Assembly: GCF_016864235.1 (NCBI RefSeq)
Contig: NZ_CP045732.1
Span: 1,736,001 to 1,800,000, forward strand
Reading direction: 5' to 3'
DNA from: Legionella sp. MW5194
GTDB taxonomy: Bacteria > Pseudomonadota > Gammaproteobacteria > Legionellales > Legionellaceae
DNA length: 64,000 bases
Shown one piece after another: positions 54,726-64,000 of the stretch. The notes under the pieces are model-generated. The model was given only the letters and a program-made list of their open reading frames with translations. It was not told where the DNA came from and ran no database searches. Positions within the stretch are counted from its first letter, which is position 1. Every line of letters starts with the position of its first letter. The translations under genes and the position numbers were made by a program.

Positions 54726-57424
54726 ACCAAACTTCCGTGGCAACTCTTGTATTTCTTACCAGAACCGCAGGGGCAAGGATCATTGCGTCCTATTTTTTGT
54801 CCTTCACGGCGATAAGGCGTATGGTCTTCCATGCCCTCCGCCCTCTCCTCGCCGTCCTCTTCGCTCTGACGCAGTAACTGCACATTCTGGACCTGCTCGG
54901 AACGACGCTGCTCTTCAATGGCCTGGACGTCCTCTTCCGTTTGAACCTGCACCGAGGTCAGCAAGCGGATGATTTCGTATTTGAGGGTATCGAGCATCAT
55001 GGTAAACAGGGCAAAGGCTTCACGTTTATACTCCTGTTTCGGATCTTTCTGAGCGTAGCCGCGTAAATGAATGCCCTGACGCAAATGATCCATGGACGCT
55101 AAATGTTCACGCCAATGATTATCCATGGTTTGGAGAATAACCGATTTCTCAAATTGCGCCAGCACTTCACGGCCAGCCTGTTTCTCTTTCTCCTGATAGC
55201 GCTCATAGCATAAGTTAAAGACACGTTCTTTAATCTGCTCCGGCTGCAGGGCATGATCTTTTTCAACCCAGTCCGCCACATCGGCTCTGACCTGAAAATC
55301 TTCATACAGGGTTTTGGACAACCCATCCAGATTCCATTGATCTTCGAGGCTTTGCGGGGGAATAAAATTATCCACCAGGGTATAAATGACTTCTTCGCGC
55401 ATGGCATCCACCACTTCCTTTGGATCGGTCATGGCCATGATGGCCGCGCGTTGGGTATAAATCACCCGCCGTTGGTTATTGGCGACGTTGTCATAATCCA
55501 ACAGCTGTTTTCGGACATCGAAATGATGGCCTTCGAGTTTACGCTGCGCATTTTCAATTGCTTTGGTGACTAAGTTATGCTCAATCGGCTCTCCAGGCTT
55601 CATGCCTAAACGACGCATCATATTAATGACCCGTTCGGAAGCGAAAATACGCATTAAATTGTCATCGAGTGATAAATAGAATCGGCTGCTGCCGGGGTCG
55701 CCCTGACGGCCGGCGCGGCCTCGTAACTGGTTATCGATACGACGGGACTCATGACGTTCAGAACCGATAATGCGTAAGCCTCCGGCCTTGATCACGTCAT
55801 CATGACGTGTTTGCCAATCCTCTTTAATGGCCTGACGTTCAGCCTCAGAAGCCCCGTCAGGCAACATGGCCAGCTCTGCTGCAAGACTGCCGCCAAGAAC
55901 AATGTCGGTACCTCGTCCTGCCATGTTGGTGGCAATGGTGACTGCACCCGGACGCCCGGCCTCTGCAATAATCTGTGCTTCCTTTTCATGGAATTTGGCA
56001 TTCAACACCTGATGTTTAATGCCCGCTTTCTTCATTAACTGGCTTAATAATTCGGATGCTTCAATGGAAGCCGTTCCAACAAGAACCGGCTGCTTGCGCG
56101 CCATGCAGTCTTTCACGTCATCGATGATGGCCTGGTATTTGTCTTCAAGGCCCAGGTAGATGAGATCAGCCTGATCCTGACGGCGCATCGGCTTGTTGGT
56201 CGGAATAACCACCACTTCAAGATTATAAATCTGCTGGAACTCATAAGCTTCGGTGTCCGCCGTACCGGTCATCCCCGCCAGCTTGTCGTACAGCCGGAAA
56301 TAGTTCTGGAAAGTAATGGATGCCAGTGTCTGGTTTTCATGTTGGATGGGCACCAGCTCTTTGGCTTCAATGGCCTGATGCAGGCCTTCTGACCAGCGTC
56401 GACCCGACATGGTACGGCCGGTGTGTTCGTCAACAATGACCACTTGGCCATCTTTGACGATATAGTCCACATCGCGATGGAACATGGCATGCGCTTTCAA
56501 TGCCGCATTGACATGATGCATAAGAATGATATTGCTGGCGTGGTATAAACTTTCACCTTCATCCAGCAGGCCTTCTTTCATCAACAGTTCTTCAATATGC
56601 TGATGCCCGGCTTCGGTGAGGTGAGCCTGTTTCTGCTTCTCATCCACCGTATAATCGCCGCCGTCCCCTTCTTCTTCCTGCTTTTTCAATTGGGGAATCA
56701 GTTTATTGACTTTCATGTACAGCTCAGAACTTCCTTCCGCCGCACCGGAAATGATGAGCGGTGTTCTCGCCTCATCAATCAGAATGGAATCCACCTCGTC
56801 GACGATGGCAAAATTCAATTCGCGCTGCACCTTGTCGCTTAAGCTGAACGCCATGTTGTCGCGCAGGTAATCAAAACCAAATTCATTGTTGGTACCAAAG
56901 ACTATGTCAGCACGGTAAGCCTGCTGCTTGGCAGCATGCGACATGTCCGGCGCAATGACGCCCACGGTTAAGCCCAAAAATTCGTAAATGGGTCCCATCC
57001 ACTGACTGTCGCGCTTGGCCAGGTAATCATTCACAGTGACGACATGAACCCCGCGCCCGCTGATGGCATTTAAATAAGCCGGCAAAGTACCAACCAGGGT
57101 TTTACCTTCCCCGGTACGCATTTCAGCGATATTCCCTTCATGCAGAACCATACCGCCAATCATCTGCACATCAAAATGACGAAGCCCCATGGTGCGGACA
57201 GACACTTCACGCACCACAGCAAAGGCCTCTGGCAACAATTGGTCAAGTGATTCCCCCCGGGAAAAACGTTGTTTGAACTCCGCTGTTTTCGCGGCAAGCT
57301 GTTCATTGGACAAAGCCTTCATTGCAGGCTCAAGGGCATTGATGCTGAGGACGGTTTTTTCCATGCGCCGCAGAGTCCGCTCGTTACGACTCCCAAACAT
57401 TTTCTTTATCAACGTATTCAGCAT
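54722..57424 (-). CDS. secA: Preprotein translocase ATPase SecA
   Basis: A 900-residue motor that drives Sec-dependent export. [19 protein letters not shown] is the Walker A region, [21 protein letters not shown] the DEAD-like Walker B, and [13 protein letters not shown] the conserved motif of NBD2. The C-terminus has the zinc motif [14 protein letters not shown] for SecB/lipid contact. The ATG at 57424 with a nearby AAGG is preferred over one at 57460, which adds unconserved residues. It overlaps mutT by four bases. Confidence 0.98.
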   Translation of the reverse strand: MLNTLIKKMFGSRNERTLRRMEKTVLSINALEPAMKALSNEQLAAKTAEFKQRFSRGESLDQLLPEAFAVVREVSVRTMGLRHFDVQMIGGMVLHEGNIAEMRTGEGKTLVGTLPAYLNAISGRGVHVVTVNDYLAKRDSQWMGPIYEFLGLTVGVIAPDMSHAAKQQAYRADIVFGTNNEFGFDYLRDNMAFSLSDKVQRELNFAIVDEVDSILIDEARTPLIISGAAEGSSELYMKVNKLIPQLKKQEEEGDGGDYTVDEKQKQAHLTEAGHQHIEELLMKEGLLDEGESLYHASNIILMHHVNAALKAHAMFHRDVDYIVKDGQVVIVDEHTGRTMSGRRWSEGLHQAIEAKELVPIQHENQTLASITFQNYFRLYDKLAGMTGTADTEAYEFQQIYNLEVVVIPTNKPMRRQDQADLIYLGLEDKYQAIIDDVKDCMARKQPVLVGTASIEASELLSQLMKKAGIKHQVLNAKFHEKEAQIIAEAGRPGAVTIATNMAGRGTDIVLGGSLAAELAMLPDGASEAERQAIKEDWQTRHDDVIKAGGLRIIGSERHESRRIDNQLRGRAGRQGDPGSSRFYLSLDDNLMRIFASERVINMMRRLGMKPGEPIEHNLVTKAIENAQRKLEGHHFDVRKQLLDYDNVANNQRRVIYTQRAAIMAMTDPKEVVDAMREEVIYTLVDNFIPPQSLEDQWNLDGLSKTLYEDFQVRADVADWVEKDHALQPEQIKERVFNLCYERYQEKEKQAGREVLAQFEKSVILQTMDNHWREHLASMDHLRQGIHLRGYAQKDPKQEYKREAFALFTMMLDTLKYEIIRLLTSVQVQTEEDVQAIEEQRRSEQVQNVQLLRQSEEDGEERAEGMEDHTPYRREGQKIGRNDPCPCGSGKKYKSCHGSLV

Positions 57425-57561
57425 GACCTTGCAAATCCTCTTAATAATCGTGGCAATCAAAATCGCTTAATTTACTAGAAATTGAGAAAAATTACTATGA
57501 ATATAGTGATTCATCCGCTTTACCCGCCGGACTTTTGGCTTATTGGTTATTCTCTCAGCAT

Positions 57562-57918
57562 CTAGGACGCCATGGGTTTAAAAATAAAATACACAGCTCC
57601 CAGCAAACAGAGCGAGGCCCATAAAAAATTCAAATGCACCCGCTGCCCCATATAAAAAACAGCGAAAGGTAAAAACACCGACAGGGTAATCACTTCCTGC
57701 ATGATTTTAAGCTGCGGTAAACTCAGGTGAGCCTGGTTAAAGCCAATGCGGTTGGCGGGGATCATCAATGTGTATTCAAAAAAGGCAATCAACCAGCTTA
57801 AAAGGATAATCACTATCAGCGGCTTGCTGCTCTGCTGTTTCAAATGACCATACCAGGCCATGGTCATGAAGGTATTGGAACCCACCAGCAAGATTATTGT
57901 TGTCAGCAACGCATTCAT
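57562..57918 (-). CDS. DUF486/DMT-family small membrane protein
   Basis: A 118-residue protein with four transmembrane helices (LLTTIILLVGSNTFMTMAWY, PLIVIILLSWLIAFFEYTLM, LKIMQEVITLSVFLPFAVFY, LNFLWASLCLLGAVYFIF). IPANRIG and the LKIMQE stretch match the DUF486 family, small SMR-like proteins of unknown function. It overlaps dusA by an ATGA. Confidence 0.85.
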   Translation of the reverse strand: MNALLTTIILLVGSNTFMTMAWYGHLKQQSSKPLIVIILLSWLIAFFEYTLMIPANRIGFNQAHLSLPQLKIMQEVITLSVFLPFAVFYMGQRVHLNFLWASLCLLGAVYFIFKPMAS

Positions 57919-58910
57919 TCAAGCAACTCTCCCTGTTTTGTTTTTTCCATCTCCTGCAACCGAAAAACGGCGTCCTCCACCAAGCCAGGATTTTTTTTCT
58001 GTTGCGCGCAAACCAGCAACTCTTTAAAACGCCGCGCTCCCGCCAACCCGTGCGCGAGATTAAGCACCGGCTTAAGCAGAATGCTCAACGGCACGCCCTC
58101 TTCGAATTGCCGGACTGCATAGCGATGATAATTCTCCATCACGGCACTGCGGCTTTGAATGGCGACATCGGGATACAGGAAGCGATGAAAGTCGGCTAAA
58201 GCATAAGGATTATTGCAGGCAAGACGCCCGAGCATCACACCGTCCACCGCCTGCCAGTGCACTCGGGCTTCTTCCACCGTATTGATGTTGCCGTTAATAA
58301 CCACGGGCAGCGCGGGGAATGCCCTCTTGATACGATAAACATAATCATAATGCAGAGGAGGAATCGTGCGGTTTTGTTTAGGACTTAAACCCTGCAACCA
58401 GGCTTTGCGGGCGTGAACAACCAGCTTGTCACATCCAGCATCGATTAAATGTTGAGCGAAGGCTGAAAAAAAATCATAGCTGTCCTGCTCATCGATACCA
58501 ATACGGGTCTTGGCGGTGACTGGAATACGAACCGCCGCTTTCATGGCCTTGATGCATTGAGCCACGTGCGCGGGTTCTGCCATCAGGCAGGCTCCAAAGC
58601 GGCCGGCCTGCACCCGATCACTCGGACAGCCTAAATTCAGGTTTACTTCACTGTAGCCTTTTTCCTCCGCCAAAATGGCGCATTGGACCAGCGACTCCTT
58701 GTCTGATCCGCCCAGCTGCAAGGCCAAAGGCAATTCGCAGTCGTGAAAACCCAGGGCTTTTTTGGGATTATTCAGCACGGCACCGGTGGTTTGCATGTCC
58801 GTATAAAGCAGCGCCCGAGGTGCGATAAATCGCATCAACACACGAAAATGAGTATAGCTCCAATCAATCATGGGAGCGACCGCTAAAGGAGAAATTAAGG
58901 CATCAGTCAA
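57915..58910 (-). CDS. dusA: tRNA-dihydrouridine synthase A
   Basis: A 331-residue FMN enzyme that reduces uridines in the D-loop (positions 20/20a). SPLAVAPMIDWSYTHFR is the DusA start. VNLNLGCPSDRVQAGRFGACLM contains the catalytic Cys, and VVHARKAWLQGLSPKQNRT and VVINGNINTVEEA follow. The frame is open to a TTG at 58943, but a TATAAT on this strand (58948-58943) overlaps that codon, so I prefer a TTG at 58910; the start remains unsure. Overlaps the DUF486 gene. Confidence 0.92.
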   Translation of the reverse strand: MTDALISPLAVAPMIDWSYTHFRVLMRFIAPRALLYTDMQTTGAVLNNPKKALGFHDCELPLALQLGGSDKESLVQCAILAEEKGYSEVNLNLGCPSDRVQAGRFGACLMAEPAHVAQCIKAMKAAVRIPVTAKTRIGIDEQDSYDFFSAFAQHLIDAGCDKLVVHARKAWLQGLSPKQNRTIPPLHYDYVYRIKRAFPALPVVINGNINTVEEARVHWQAVDGVMLGRLACNNPYALADFHRFLYPDVAIQSRSAVMENYHRYAVRQFEEGVPLSILLKPVLNLAHGLAGARRFKELLVCAQQKKNPGLVEDAVFRLQEMEKTKQGELLE

Positions 58911-58980
58911 AACTTGGGCATCACACAAAAAAGAATGCGGCAATTATACACTAAAAACGCGACGGCTGGAGACGAATTAT

Positions 58981-59111
58981 GCGGCTTTATGCTAGTTTGG
59001 ATGCCTTCGCGGGCAACCGCAGGAAACCCGGTTGGAGGATTGGGACTGAGCAGGCAATGACTGCCATTCAGTCTTTGGACTCCTCCATGCCCCGTTACGG
59101 ACGACGGTAAC
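58981..59111. other. Structured intergenic sequence between recJ and dusA
   Basis: The 177-base gap holds several nested inverted repeats. GCGG/CCGC makes a small hairpin at 59009-59020. An imperfect long hairpin at 59034-59086 has GGAGGA/TCCTCC, GACTGA/TCAGTC and GGCA/TGCC as successive stems around ATGAC. GTTAC/GTAAC pairs at 59094-59111. This may be an RNA element, the recJ terminator region or a repeated sequence. I match it to no known RNA family. Confidence 0.5.
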
Positions 59112-59120
59112 CTCCAGGCA

Positions 59121-60854
59121 TCAACTGACTGGATTTAATGCTTCAATCATCAGTTGCAAACGGGTGCGCCCCTGATAGACATTGACATCCAGACGATAGG
59201 CGGCATGCACTTCCCGGACACGGTGGTTTGGCCATTGGCTGCGATCGACATTGAAGGCGATGGCATCGACCGTGCCACCGGTTTCAGGCAGTGCGAAAGT
59301 CAGCTTCAGGTGATTTTGACCGACGACGCGCTGATCAAGAACTTCAAACACATTATCAAAGCAGGGCTCAGGAAACTGTTGACCCCAAGGGCCTCCCTGT
59401 TGCAGCAGATGGGCCGTTTCAAGATTGAATTCGGTGTCTTTCAGGGGACCGTCCGTCAACAATTGCCCTTCACACTGGCTGATGTCCAAATGCCGTTCGA
59501 CTTCAGCAAGAAAAGCTGCCTGAAACGCGCTGAAGGATTGCACCGGTAAACTTAAACCCGCGGCCATGGCATGACCACCGAATTTGGTGATTAAACCCGG
59601 GTGGTCTTTGTCAACAGCAGCCAGCACATCCCGGATATTTAAATCCGTCACGGAGCGGGCCGACCCTTTCAGTTCGGTTTCACTGACCATCGCAAAAGCA
59701 ATCACCGGGCGATGGTAACGCTCTTTCAAGCGCCCAGCCAGAATACCGATGACCCCCTGATGCCACAATTTATCCATCAGGCACAACGCCACAGGCAGGC
59801 GCTGCCCGTCAATCTTTTTAATGAGATCATCCACCGAAGCCAGCGCCTGCTCTTTCATCTCCGCTTCAATCAGGCGGCGCTCCTGATTGAGTTCATCAAG
59901 CCGCTCGGCAAGCACTTTGGCCTGTTTTTCATCCTCACATAACAGGCAGGAAATACCCAGCGACATATCATCCAAGCGACCGGCCGCGTTAAGTCTCGGT
60001 GCCACAGCAAACCCCAGATCACTTTCACGCAGGCGGGAACATTCGCGTCCGGCGACAATAATCATGGCTTTAATGCCCGGACGACATAAGCCCTGACGAA
60101 TGCGTGTCAATCCCTGATTAACCATAATTCGGTTATTCTGATCCAGTGCAACAACATCCGCGACAGTCCCTAAGGCCACGAGGTCAAGAAATTGCGCCAT
60201 GTTAGGTTCGGGCAGCTGCTGAGCAGTAAACCAGCCGTTATTGACCAGATGACGCCTTAAGGCCAGCATCACATAAAAAATAACTCCTACACCCGCAATG
60301 GATTTACTCTCAAACTGATCTCCGGCCTGATTGGGGTTCACAATGGCGCAGGCATTGGGTAACTGCTCGCCTGGCAAATGATGATCGGTAATCAACACAT
60401 CAATGCTGGCACGATTGGCAGCCTCGACCCCTTCCATGCTGGCAATGCCGTTATCGACCGTAATGATCAGATCGGGCTGCCATTTTTTGGCGACCTCGAC
60501 AATGGCAGGCGTCAGACCATAACCAAATTCAAAACGATTAGGCACCAGAAAATCAACATACTGGGCACCAAATGCCTTCAGCGCCGAGACAGCAAGCGCT
60601 GTGGACGTGGCGCCGTCGGCGTCAAAGTCGCCAATGATTAAAATGCATTGCTGTTCGCGGAGCGCCTGTTCAAGGCGCAGGCAGGCTTTATCAATGTCTT
60701 TCAGGGCACTGAACGGCAGCAGGGTTTGCAGACGCCGGTCCAGTTGTGCTTCATCCGTCACTCCACGGGTGGCATAAATACGCTGCAGGATAGGCGGTAA
60801 TGAGTGCAGTTGAGGCATTGCCTTGGGTATTTCACGTTGTTTAATGCGCATCAC
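59121..60854 (-). CDS. recJ: Single-stranded-DNA-specific exonuclease RecJ
   Basis: A 577-residue 5'-3' exonuclease. IIGDFDADGATSTAL (motif I), ITVDNGIAS (motif II), VLITDHHLPGE (the DHH motif III) and RLNAAGRLDDMS (motif V-type), then the DHHA1 domain with KFGGHAMAAGLSLP, are in order. The protein works in recombination and mismatch repair. The gene begins at the base next to the stop of the phosphoglycerate-mutase-like gene, so the two are one unit with alaC. Confidence 0.96.
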   Translation of the reverse strand: MMRIKQREIPKAMPQLHSLPPILQRIYATRGVTDEAQLDRRLQTLLPFSALKDIDKACLRLEQALREQQCILIIGDFDADGATSTALAVSALKAFGAQYVDFLVPNRFEFGYGLTPAIVEVAKKWQPDLIITVDNGIASMEGVEAANRASIDVLITDHHLPGEQLPNACAIVNPNQAGDQFESKSIAGVGVIFYVMLALRRHLVNNGWFTAQQLPEPNMAQFLDLVALGTVADVVALDQNNRIMVNQGLTRIRQGLCRPGIKAMIIVAGRECSRLRESDLGFAVAPRLNAAGRLDDMSLGISCLLCEDEKQAKVLAERLDELNQERRLIEAEMKEQALASVDDLIKKIDGQRLPVALCLMDKLWHQGVIGILAGRLKERYHRPVIAFAMVSETELKGSARSVTDLNIRDVLAAVDKDHPGLITKFGGHAMAAGLSLPVQSFSAFQAAFLAEVERHLDISQCEGQLLTDGPLKDTEFNLETAHLLQQGGPWGQQFPEPCFDNVFEVLDQRVVGQNHLKLTFALPETGGTVDAIAFNVDRSQWPNHRVREVHAAYRLDVNVYQGRTRLQLMIEALNPVS

Positions 60855-61661
60855 TCATCTCTTCCATAATCTTAACCACCAGGGGAGGCGTCTGCATTGA
60901 TAGGCCACATTATTCCAATACCATTGCGTGCGTTTTATCCTCGCGGTTGTCTTTAATAGTTGCGCTGCGGCAACAGCCTGATCAGTCCCTATCACCACCA
61001 CGCTGTCAGTGGAGGGGGACTGCTCCTGAAGAGGTTGACACCCCGGGAAAACGGTGAGTAAAACGTCATCGTTGCTAATCAGCGGTTTGGAGTGATGCGC
61101 ATGCAATGTGCCGCCACCCCAGAACCACAGGCCATTGATCGGCCTGGCTCTGTTTCTGGCCGAATTGAGCGGGTGTGTACTCATGAACATTTGTAATTCA
61201 GTTAACAGCTTTTGCCAGAACATTGATTCACCCAGGGTTTGCAACACCGGCATCATGGAGTGATGAAGCATGGTCTGAAGCGCAGGAAATTCGGCAGCGG
61301 CTTTATTGCCGGGATTGACCAACCAGAGGTCCGGGCTGTGATAAACAAGTTCGAAACCGTCTTCCTTTAACAACTGGGATACCTCGGCAAACCAGATTTT
61401 TGCCAGCGAATCATCAAGCTCCAGCTCATCCCCGGCCGCGACAATCATCGCATCATTGTGCGTGGCCTGCCAATGAATGGGGGAAGCAATCAGCCAGTCA
61501 CCCGCCAGAGAGTGATAGCGCCGCAAGAGATCAGCCAGCGGCGGGCTTGCGGCTTCATAGCCTAATGCCACCAGGGCATTTGTCAAATAATGTCCCTGCG
61601 TGGCTAAGGGCAGACTGCGGGCAGGCACCTCATCACAGCGGCTATTAATGATCACATCCAT
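60855..61661 (-). CDS. Phosphoglycerate-mutase-like protein (COG4255 type)
   Basis: A 268-residue protein of the poorly studied family found before recJ in many proteobacteria. Visible signatures are ELQMFMSTHPLNSARNRARP and NGLWFWGGG near residue 190, wording shared with predicted cofactor-independent phosphoglycerate mutases. The N-terminal SLAGDWLIASPIHWQATHN segment carries Asp/His that could bind metal. Its substrate is unknown. It lies three bases after alaC and abuts recJ, so the operon alaC-this-recJ is likely. Confidence 0.78.
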   Translation of the reverse strand: MDVIINSRCDEVPARSLPLATQGHYLTNALVALGYEAASPPLADLLRRYHSLAGDWLIASPIHWQATHNDAMIVAAGDELELDDSLAKIWFAEVSQLLKEDGFELVYHSPDLWLVNPGNKAAAEFPALQTMLHHSMMPVLQTLGESMFWQKLLTELQMFMSTHPLNSARNRARPINGLWFWGGGTLHAHHSKPLISNDDVLLTVFPGCQPLQEQSPSTDSVVVIGTDQAVAAAQLLKTTARIKRTQWYWNNVAYQCRRLPWWLRLWKR

Positions 61662-61663
61662 GC

Positions 61664-62857
61664 TTAAACTGCCTGCTGGTAACCGTCCCGTCGGAACAGG
61701 GCTTTGATGTTGCGCAAAGCCTGGCGTGTGCGCTGATTGTTTTCAATCAGGCCGAAGCGGACAAAATTATCGCCCTGCGCACCAAAACCAATGCCCGGAG
61801 AGACGGCCACATGCGCTTCCTGCAGCAAGTATTTGGCAAATTCAAGCGAACCCATGTGACGATAAAATTCAGGGATCTCGGCCCAGACAAACATGGTGGC
61901 TTTCGGACGGGTAACGGGCCATCCCAAATCGTCAAGACCGTCGCACAACACATTCCGGCGTTGCTCATAAAGGCTGCGTATCTCTTCCACACAATCATCC
62001 GATCCCTCCAGCGCCGTAATGGCAGCCACCTGAATGGGGGTAAAGGTTCCGTAATCCAGATACGATTTAATACGCGTCAATGCCGCAACCAACTCCTCAT
62101 TGCCGCAGGCAAATCCAACCCGCCATCCGGGCATGTTGTAGGATTTCGACATGGAATACGTTTCAATGGCGATATCCATCGCGCCGGGAACCTGCAGAAT
62201 AGAAGGCGCTTTATAGCCATCAAACACGATATCGGCATACGCCAGATCATGGATGATCCAGATGTTGTGACGCTTGCCCAACGCCACGACCTCTTCAAAA
62301 AATCCATACTCCACGCAATGGGTGCTGGGATTAGCTGGAAAGTTAATCACCAGTGCCTTGGGGCGAGGCCAGGTTTGTTCAATGGCGGTCTGTACTGCGG
62401 CTAGAAACTGTTGTTCATCAATCAGAGGAATCTGTTTTACATTGGCGCCAGCAATAATAAAACCATACGTGTGAATGGGATAAGCGGGATCCGGCACCAG
62501 CACGGTATCCCCAGGGCCGCTGATGGCTAACGCAAGGTGTGCAAGGCCTTCTTTGGAGCCGATCGTTGTTAGAACCTGCTTTTCACTGTCCAACGTTACC
62601 CCATAATGACGCTCATACCAGCCGGCCATGGCCCGACGAAGCCTCGGGATGCCCTTGGACATGGAATAACGATGGGTATCGGGGCGTTGTGCCGTTTCGA
62701 CAAGTTTGTCAACAATGTGCTGCGGCGTAGGCTGATCCGGATTGCCCATGCCAAAATCAATCACGTCTTCTCCGCGCGCCCGCGCCTCCGACTTTAACTG
62801 GGTCATCGTGTTAAAGACATACGGTGGTAAGCGTTTTATACGCGGAAACTGGCTCAT
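61664..62857 (-). CDS. alaC: Alanine transaminase AlaC-like aminotransferase
   Basis: A 397-residue class I PLP aminotransferase. [19 protein letters not shown] is the typical AlaC N-terminus; [20 protein letters not shown] and the Schiff-base Lys in [15 protein letters not shown] follow. It probably makes alanine from pyruvate and glutamate. The ATG at 62857 is chosen over an upstream codon at 62917 because the extra residues are unconserved and would cross the divergent promoter region. Confidence 0.92.
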   Translation of the reverse strand: MSQFPRIKRLPPYVFNTMTQLKSEARARGEDVIDFGMGNPDQPTPQHIVDKLVETAQRPDTHRYSMSKGIPRLRRAMAGWYERHYGVTLDSEKQVLTTIGSKEGLAHLALAISGPGDTVLVPDPAYPIHTYGFIIAGANVKQIPLIDEQQFLAAVQTAIEQTWPRPKALVINFPANPSTHCVEYGFFEEVVALGKRHNIWIIHDLAYADIVFDGYKAPSILQVPGAMDIAIETYSMSKSYNMPGWRVGFACGNEELVAALTRIKSYLDYGTFTPIQVAAITALEGSDDCVEEIRSLYEQRRNVLCDGLDDLGWPVTRPKATMFVWAEIPEFYRHMGSLEFAKYLLQEAHVAVSPGIGFGAQGDNFVRFGLIENNQRTRQALRNIKALFRRDGYQQAV

Positions 62858-62873
62858 GTTAGCAACCCCTGTG

Positions 62874-62894
62874 TTATACTGGCCAACAGTATAA
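62874..62894. promoter_or_regulatory. Perfect inverted repeat in divergent promoter of alaC and the Mth938-like gene
   Basis: TTATACTG (62874-62881) and CAGTATAA (62887-62894) form a perfect 8-base inverted repeat with a 5-base spacer. Each arm contains a -10-like sequence reading away from the centre (TATAAA rightwards, TATAAC leftwards). One regulator, or simply paired promoters, could use it. Confidence 0.5.
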
Positions 62895-62915
62895 ATTATT
62901 GATTCGTCAAACACC

Positions 62916-63281
62916 ATGCAAATTAATTTAGAAGCCAGGGAGCCCTATGCGGTAGAGGCCTACAGCGATACGGCCATTCAAATTAACTCAACCCTCTACA
63001 CGCAAAGCCTGATCGTTTCAACTCATGAACTCATCAGCGAGTGGCCTGTCCGCCGCATCGAGGAACTCAGCGATAACACCTTGCCTTCTCTGCTTAAACA
63101 CCAGCCGGAAATCATTCTCATCGGTCATGGCAACACCGGCCAGTTTGCGCCACCAGTCATTTACCAGCAGTTGGCCGCTGAGCGAAGGGCTCTGGAATGC
63201 ATGTCCATCGGTGCTGCCTGCCGCACCTTTAATGTGCTTTTAAGTGAAGGTCGACGCGTGGTACTGGGTATTATTTTATGA
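62916..63281 (+). CDS. Mth938/NDUFAF3-like domain protein
   Basis: A 121-residue single-domain protein of the Mth938-like fold. [38 protein letters not shown] and [19 protein letters not shown] match this family, whose mitochondrial member NDUFAF3 helps assemble complex I. The bacterial role is unknown. It diverges from alaC and has no clear ribosome site before its ATG. Confidence 0.82.
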   Translation: MQINLEAREPYAVEAYSDTAIQINSTLYTQSLIVSTHELISEWPVRRIEELSDNTLPSLLKHQPEIILIGHGNTGQFAPPVIYQQLAAERRALECMSIGAACRTFNVLLSEGRRVVLGIIL

Positions 63282-63389
63282 GTAAGGGGCAGTTTGCTAC
63301 CCCTTGACTGGTTCTCAGCCAATACGGCGTTGACCAACTTCCCTCTCCAATGGCAGTATGGAATAACCCCCTCTTCACAGGATGTGATT

Positions 63390-64000
63390 ATGTCATTTGC
63401 AAAAGGTTCACGTCAGGCCCTTATCGATAGACTTACCAGCACTAAAATCCACTGCCGTACAGGCACATGGACTAATTACATGGAAACCGTAATTCATCGC
63501 GGCGCCCTTGTGGTGCAGGTTGATACCGAGGAACAGGTAAAGGAAATCATACTCGCTGTACAGGAACAGAATGCACTGCACAGCCATCACCGGATCACCG
63601 TTCGGGCCGCCGCCGGATGGAATGACAAGACCAGCAGCAACTGGTGCTGTTTTCCCTGGAAACAGGCACAGGAGGAGCGCTACAATGGCTCCTTCTCTTT
63701 CTCCCCAATCGCCCGCGGCGATGACGTGGTTATCCTGTTCAGTGAAAAGTACCAATCCGTTCAGGTCGAAGGCGAGGCCCCGCCCCTGCCCCCCAGCGAG
63801 ACCAACCCTATAAAAAACCTTCCGGCCTCCGTGGTTAAGGTTAGCGCGGGCGTTCAGATTGCCAAATTGGCCGATGAATTGCGAAAGAAAAAATTATCAT
63901 TATCCACAGCCAGCATGATTGCCTGGGTGACTGCCGTGGGACTCGCCGGGACGGGCGGCCATGGAACAGGTCAGGATGAAACCGCATTCAGCGGCCTTAT
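63390..64000 (+). CDS. FAD-linked oxidase (VAO/PCMH family), 3' end outside window
   Basis: A frame open from the ATG at 63390 (AGGATG ribosome site seven bases upstream) to the window end, 203 codons without stop. VVQVDTEEQVKEIILAVQE and the VKVSAGVQIAKLADELRKKKLSL stretch, then VGLAGTGGHGTGQDE, follow the FAD-binding PCMH fold of VAO-type oxidases such as aldonolactone oxidases, with the GTGGHGTG loop typical of FAD contact. No covalent-FAD His can be assigned. The C-terminal substrate domain is beyond the window, so the substrate cannot be called. Confidence 0.75.
   Translation, partial: MSFAKGSRQALIDRLTSTKIHCRTGTWTNYMETVIHRGALVVQVDTEEQVKEIILAVQEQNALHSHHRITVRAAAGWNDKTSSNWCCFPWKQAQEERYNGSFSFSPIARGDDVVILFSEKYQSVQVEGEAPPLPPSETNPIKNLPASVVKVSAGVQIAKLADELRKKKLSLSTASMIAWVTAVGLAGTGGHGTGQDETAFSGL

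Noticed and set aside
58981-59111. 6S RNA or tmRNA
   Set aside because: I could not align the conserved core sequences of either RNA; only generic hairpins are visible.
61811-62404. Plus-strand 197-aa frame within alaC
   Set aside because: It is antisense to a well-conserved aminotransferase, without motif or ribosome site.

Overview
The window reads as a chromosome segment of a Legionella-like gammaproteobacterium (family Legionellaceae). The evidence is a set of core genes in typical gammaproteobacterial order (bioBFHD/bioA, fmdB-DUF502-aspS, coaE-zapD, mutT-secA, recJ, dusA, alaC) interspersed with long, lineage-specific, eukaryote-flavoured proteins (ankyrin repeats, F-box-like, kinase-like and protease-like folds) of the type Legionella exports through Dot/Icm. 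The core looks moderately GC-rich for the genus, so I do not name a species. No rRNA, tRNA or CRISPR array was seen.

Layout. 1-2.7 kb: end of an MFS permease, then a convergent pair of a glycosyltransferase and a squalene-synthase-like enzyme. 2.7-7.3 kb: a stress-island-like patch with topoisomerase IB, a frameshifted SDR dehydrogenase, a small 'plasmid stabilization' family protein, three Pro/Asp/Thr-rich low-complexity small proteins, a lipoprotein and unknown small genes. 7.5-12.6 kb: an accessory region with a hypothetical protein, an AT-rich hexapeptide-transferase/VOC pair, and an IS30-family element cut by an IS3-family (IS407-group) element that itself carries a 167-bp tandem duplication of one end. 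12.8-24.2 kb: a run of effector-like genes (ankyrin plus protease-like domain, F-box-like protein, ankyrin protein with two HEPN-type motifs, kinase-like protein, several unknowns). 24.2-31.6 kb: a YdfG-type dehydrogenase, then a type I secretion ABC transporter and adaptor followed by a large RTX/cadherin-like protein with its own promoter; no TolC gene is present.

31.6-47.7 kb is mostly housekeeping: mutH, a large MscS-family channel, aspS, the biotin genes with a BirA-type operator between bioB and bioA, a CSS-EAL phosphodiesterase, coaE and zapD. 47.8-53.0 kb, on the minus strand, is a putative exopolysaccharide locus: sugar epimerase, a zinc-ribbon/degenerate-GGDEF protein, a processive GT2 synthase and an HlyD-like adaptor. 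53.1-64 kb holds a HAD-like protein, mutT, secA, dusA, recJ, a phosphoglycerate-mutase-like gene, alaC, an Mth938-like gene, and the start of an FAD-linked oxidase that runs off the window.

Three separate reading-frame breaks (SDR, IS3 OrfA, DUF4169) are each repaired by adding one A to a poly-A run. Some apparent pseudogenes may therefore be sequencing errors. All functional calls rest on reading motifs by eye; no database search was possible.
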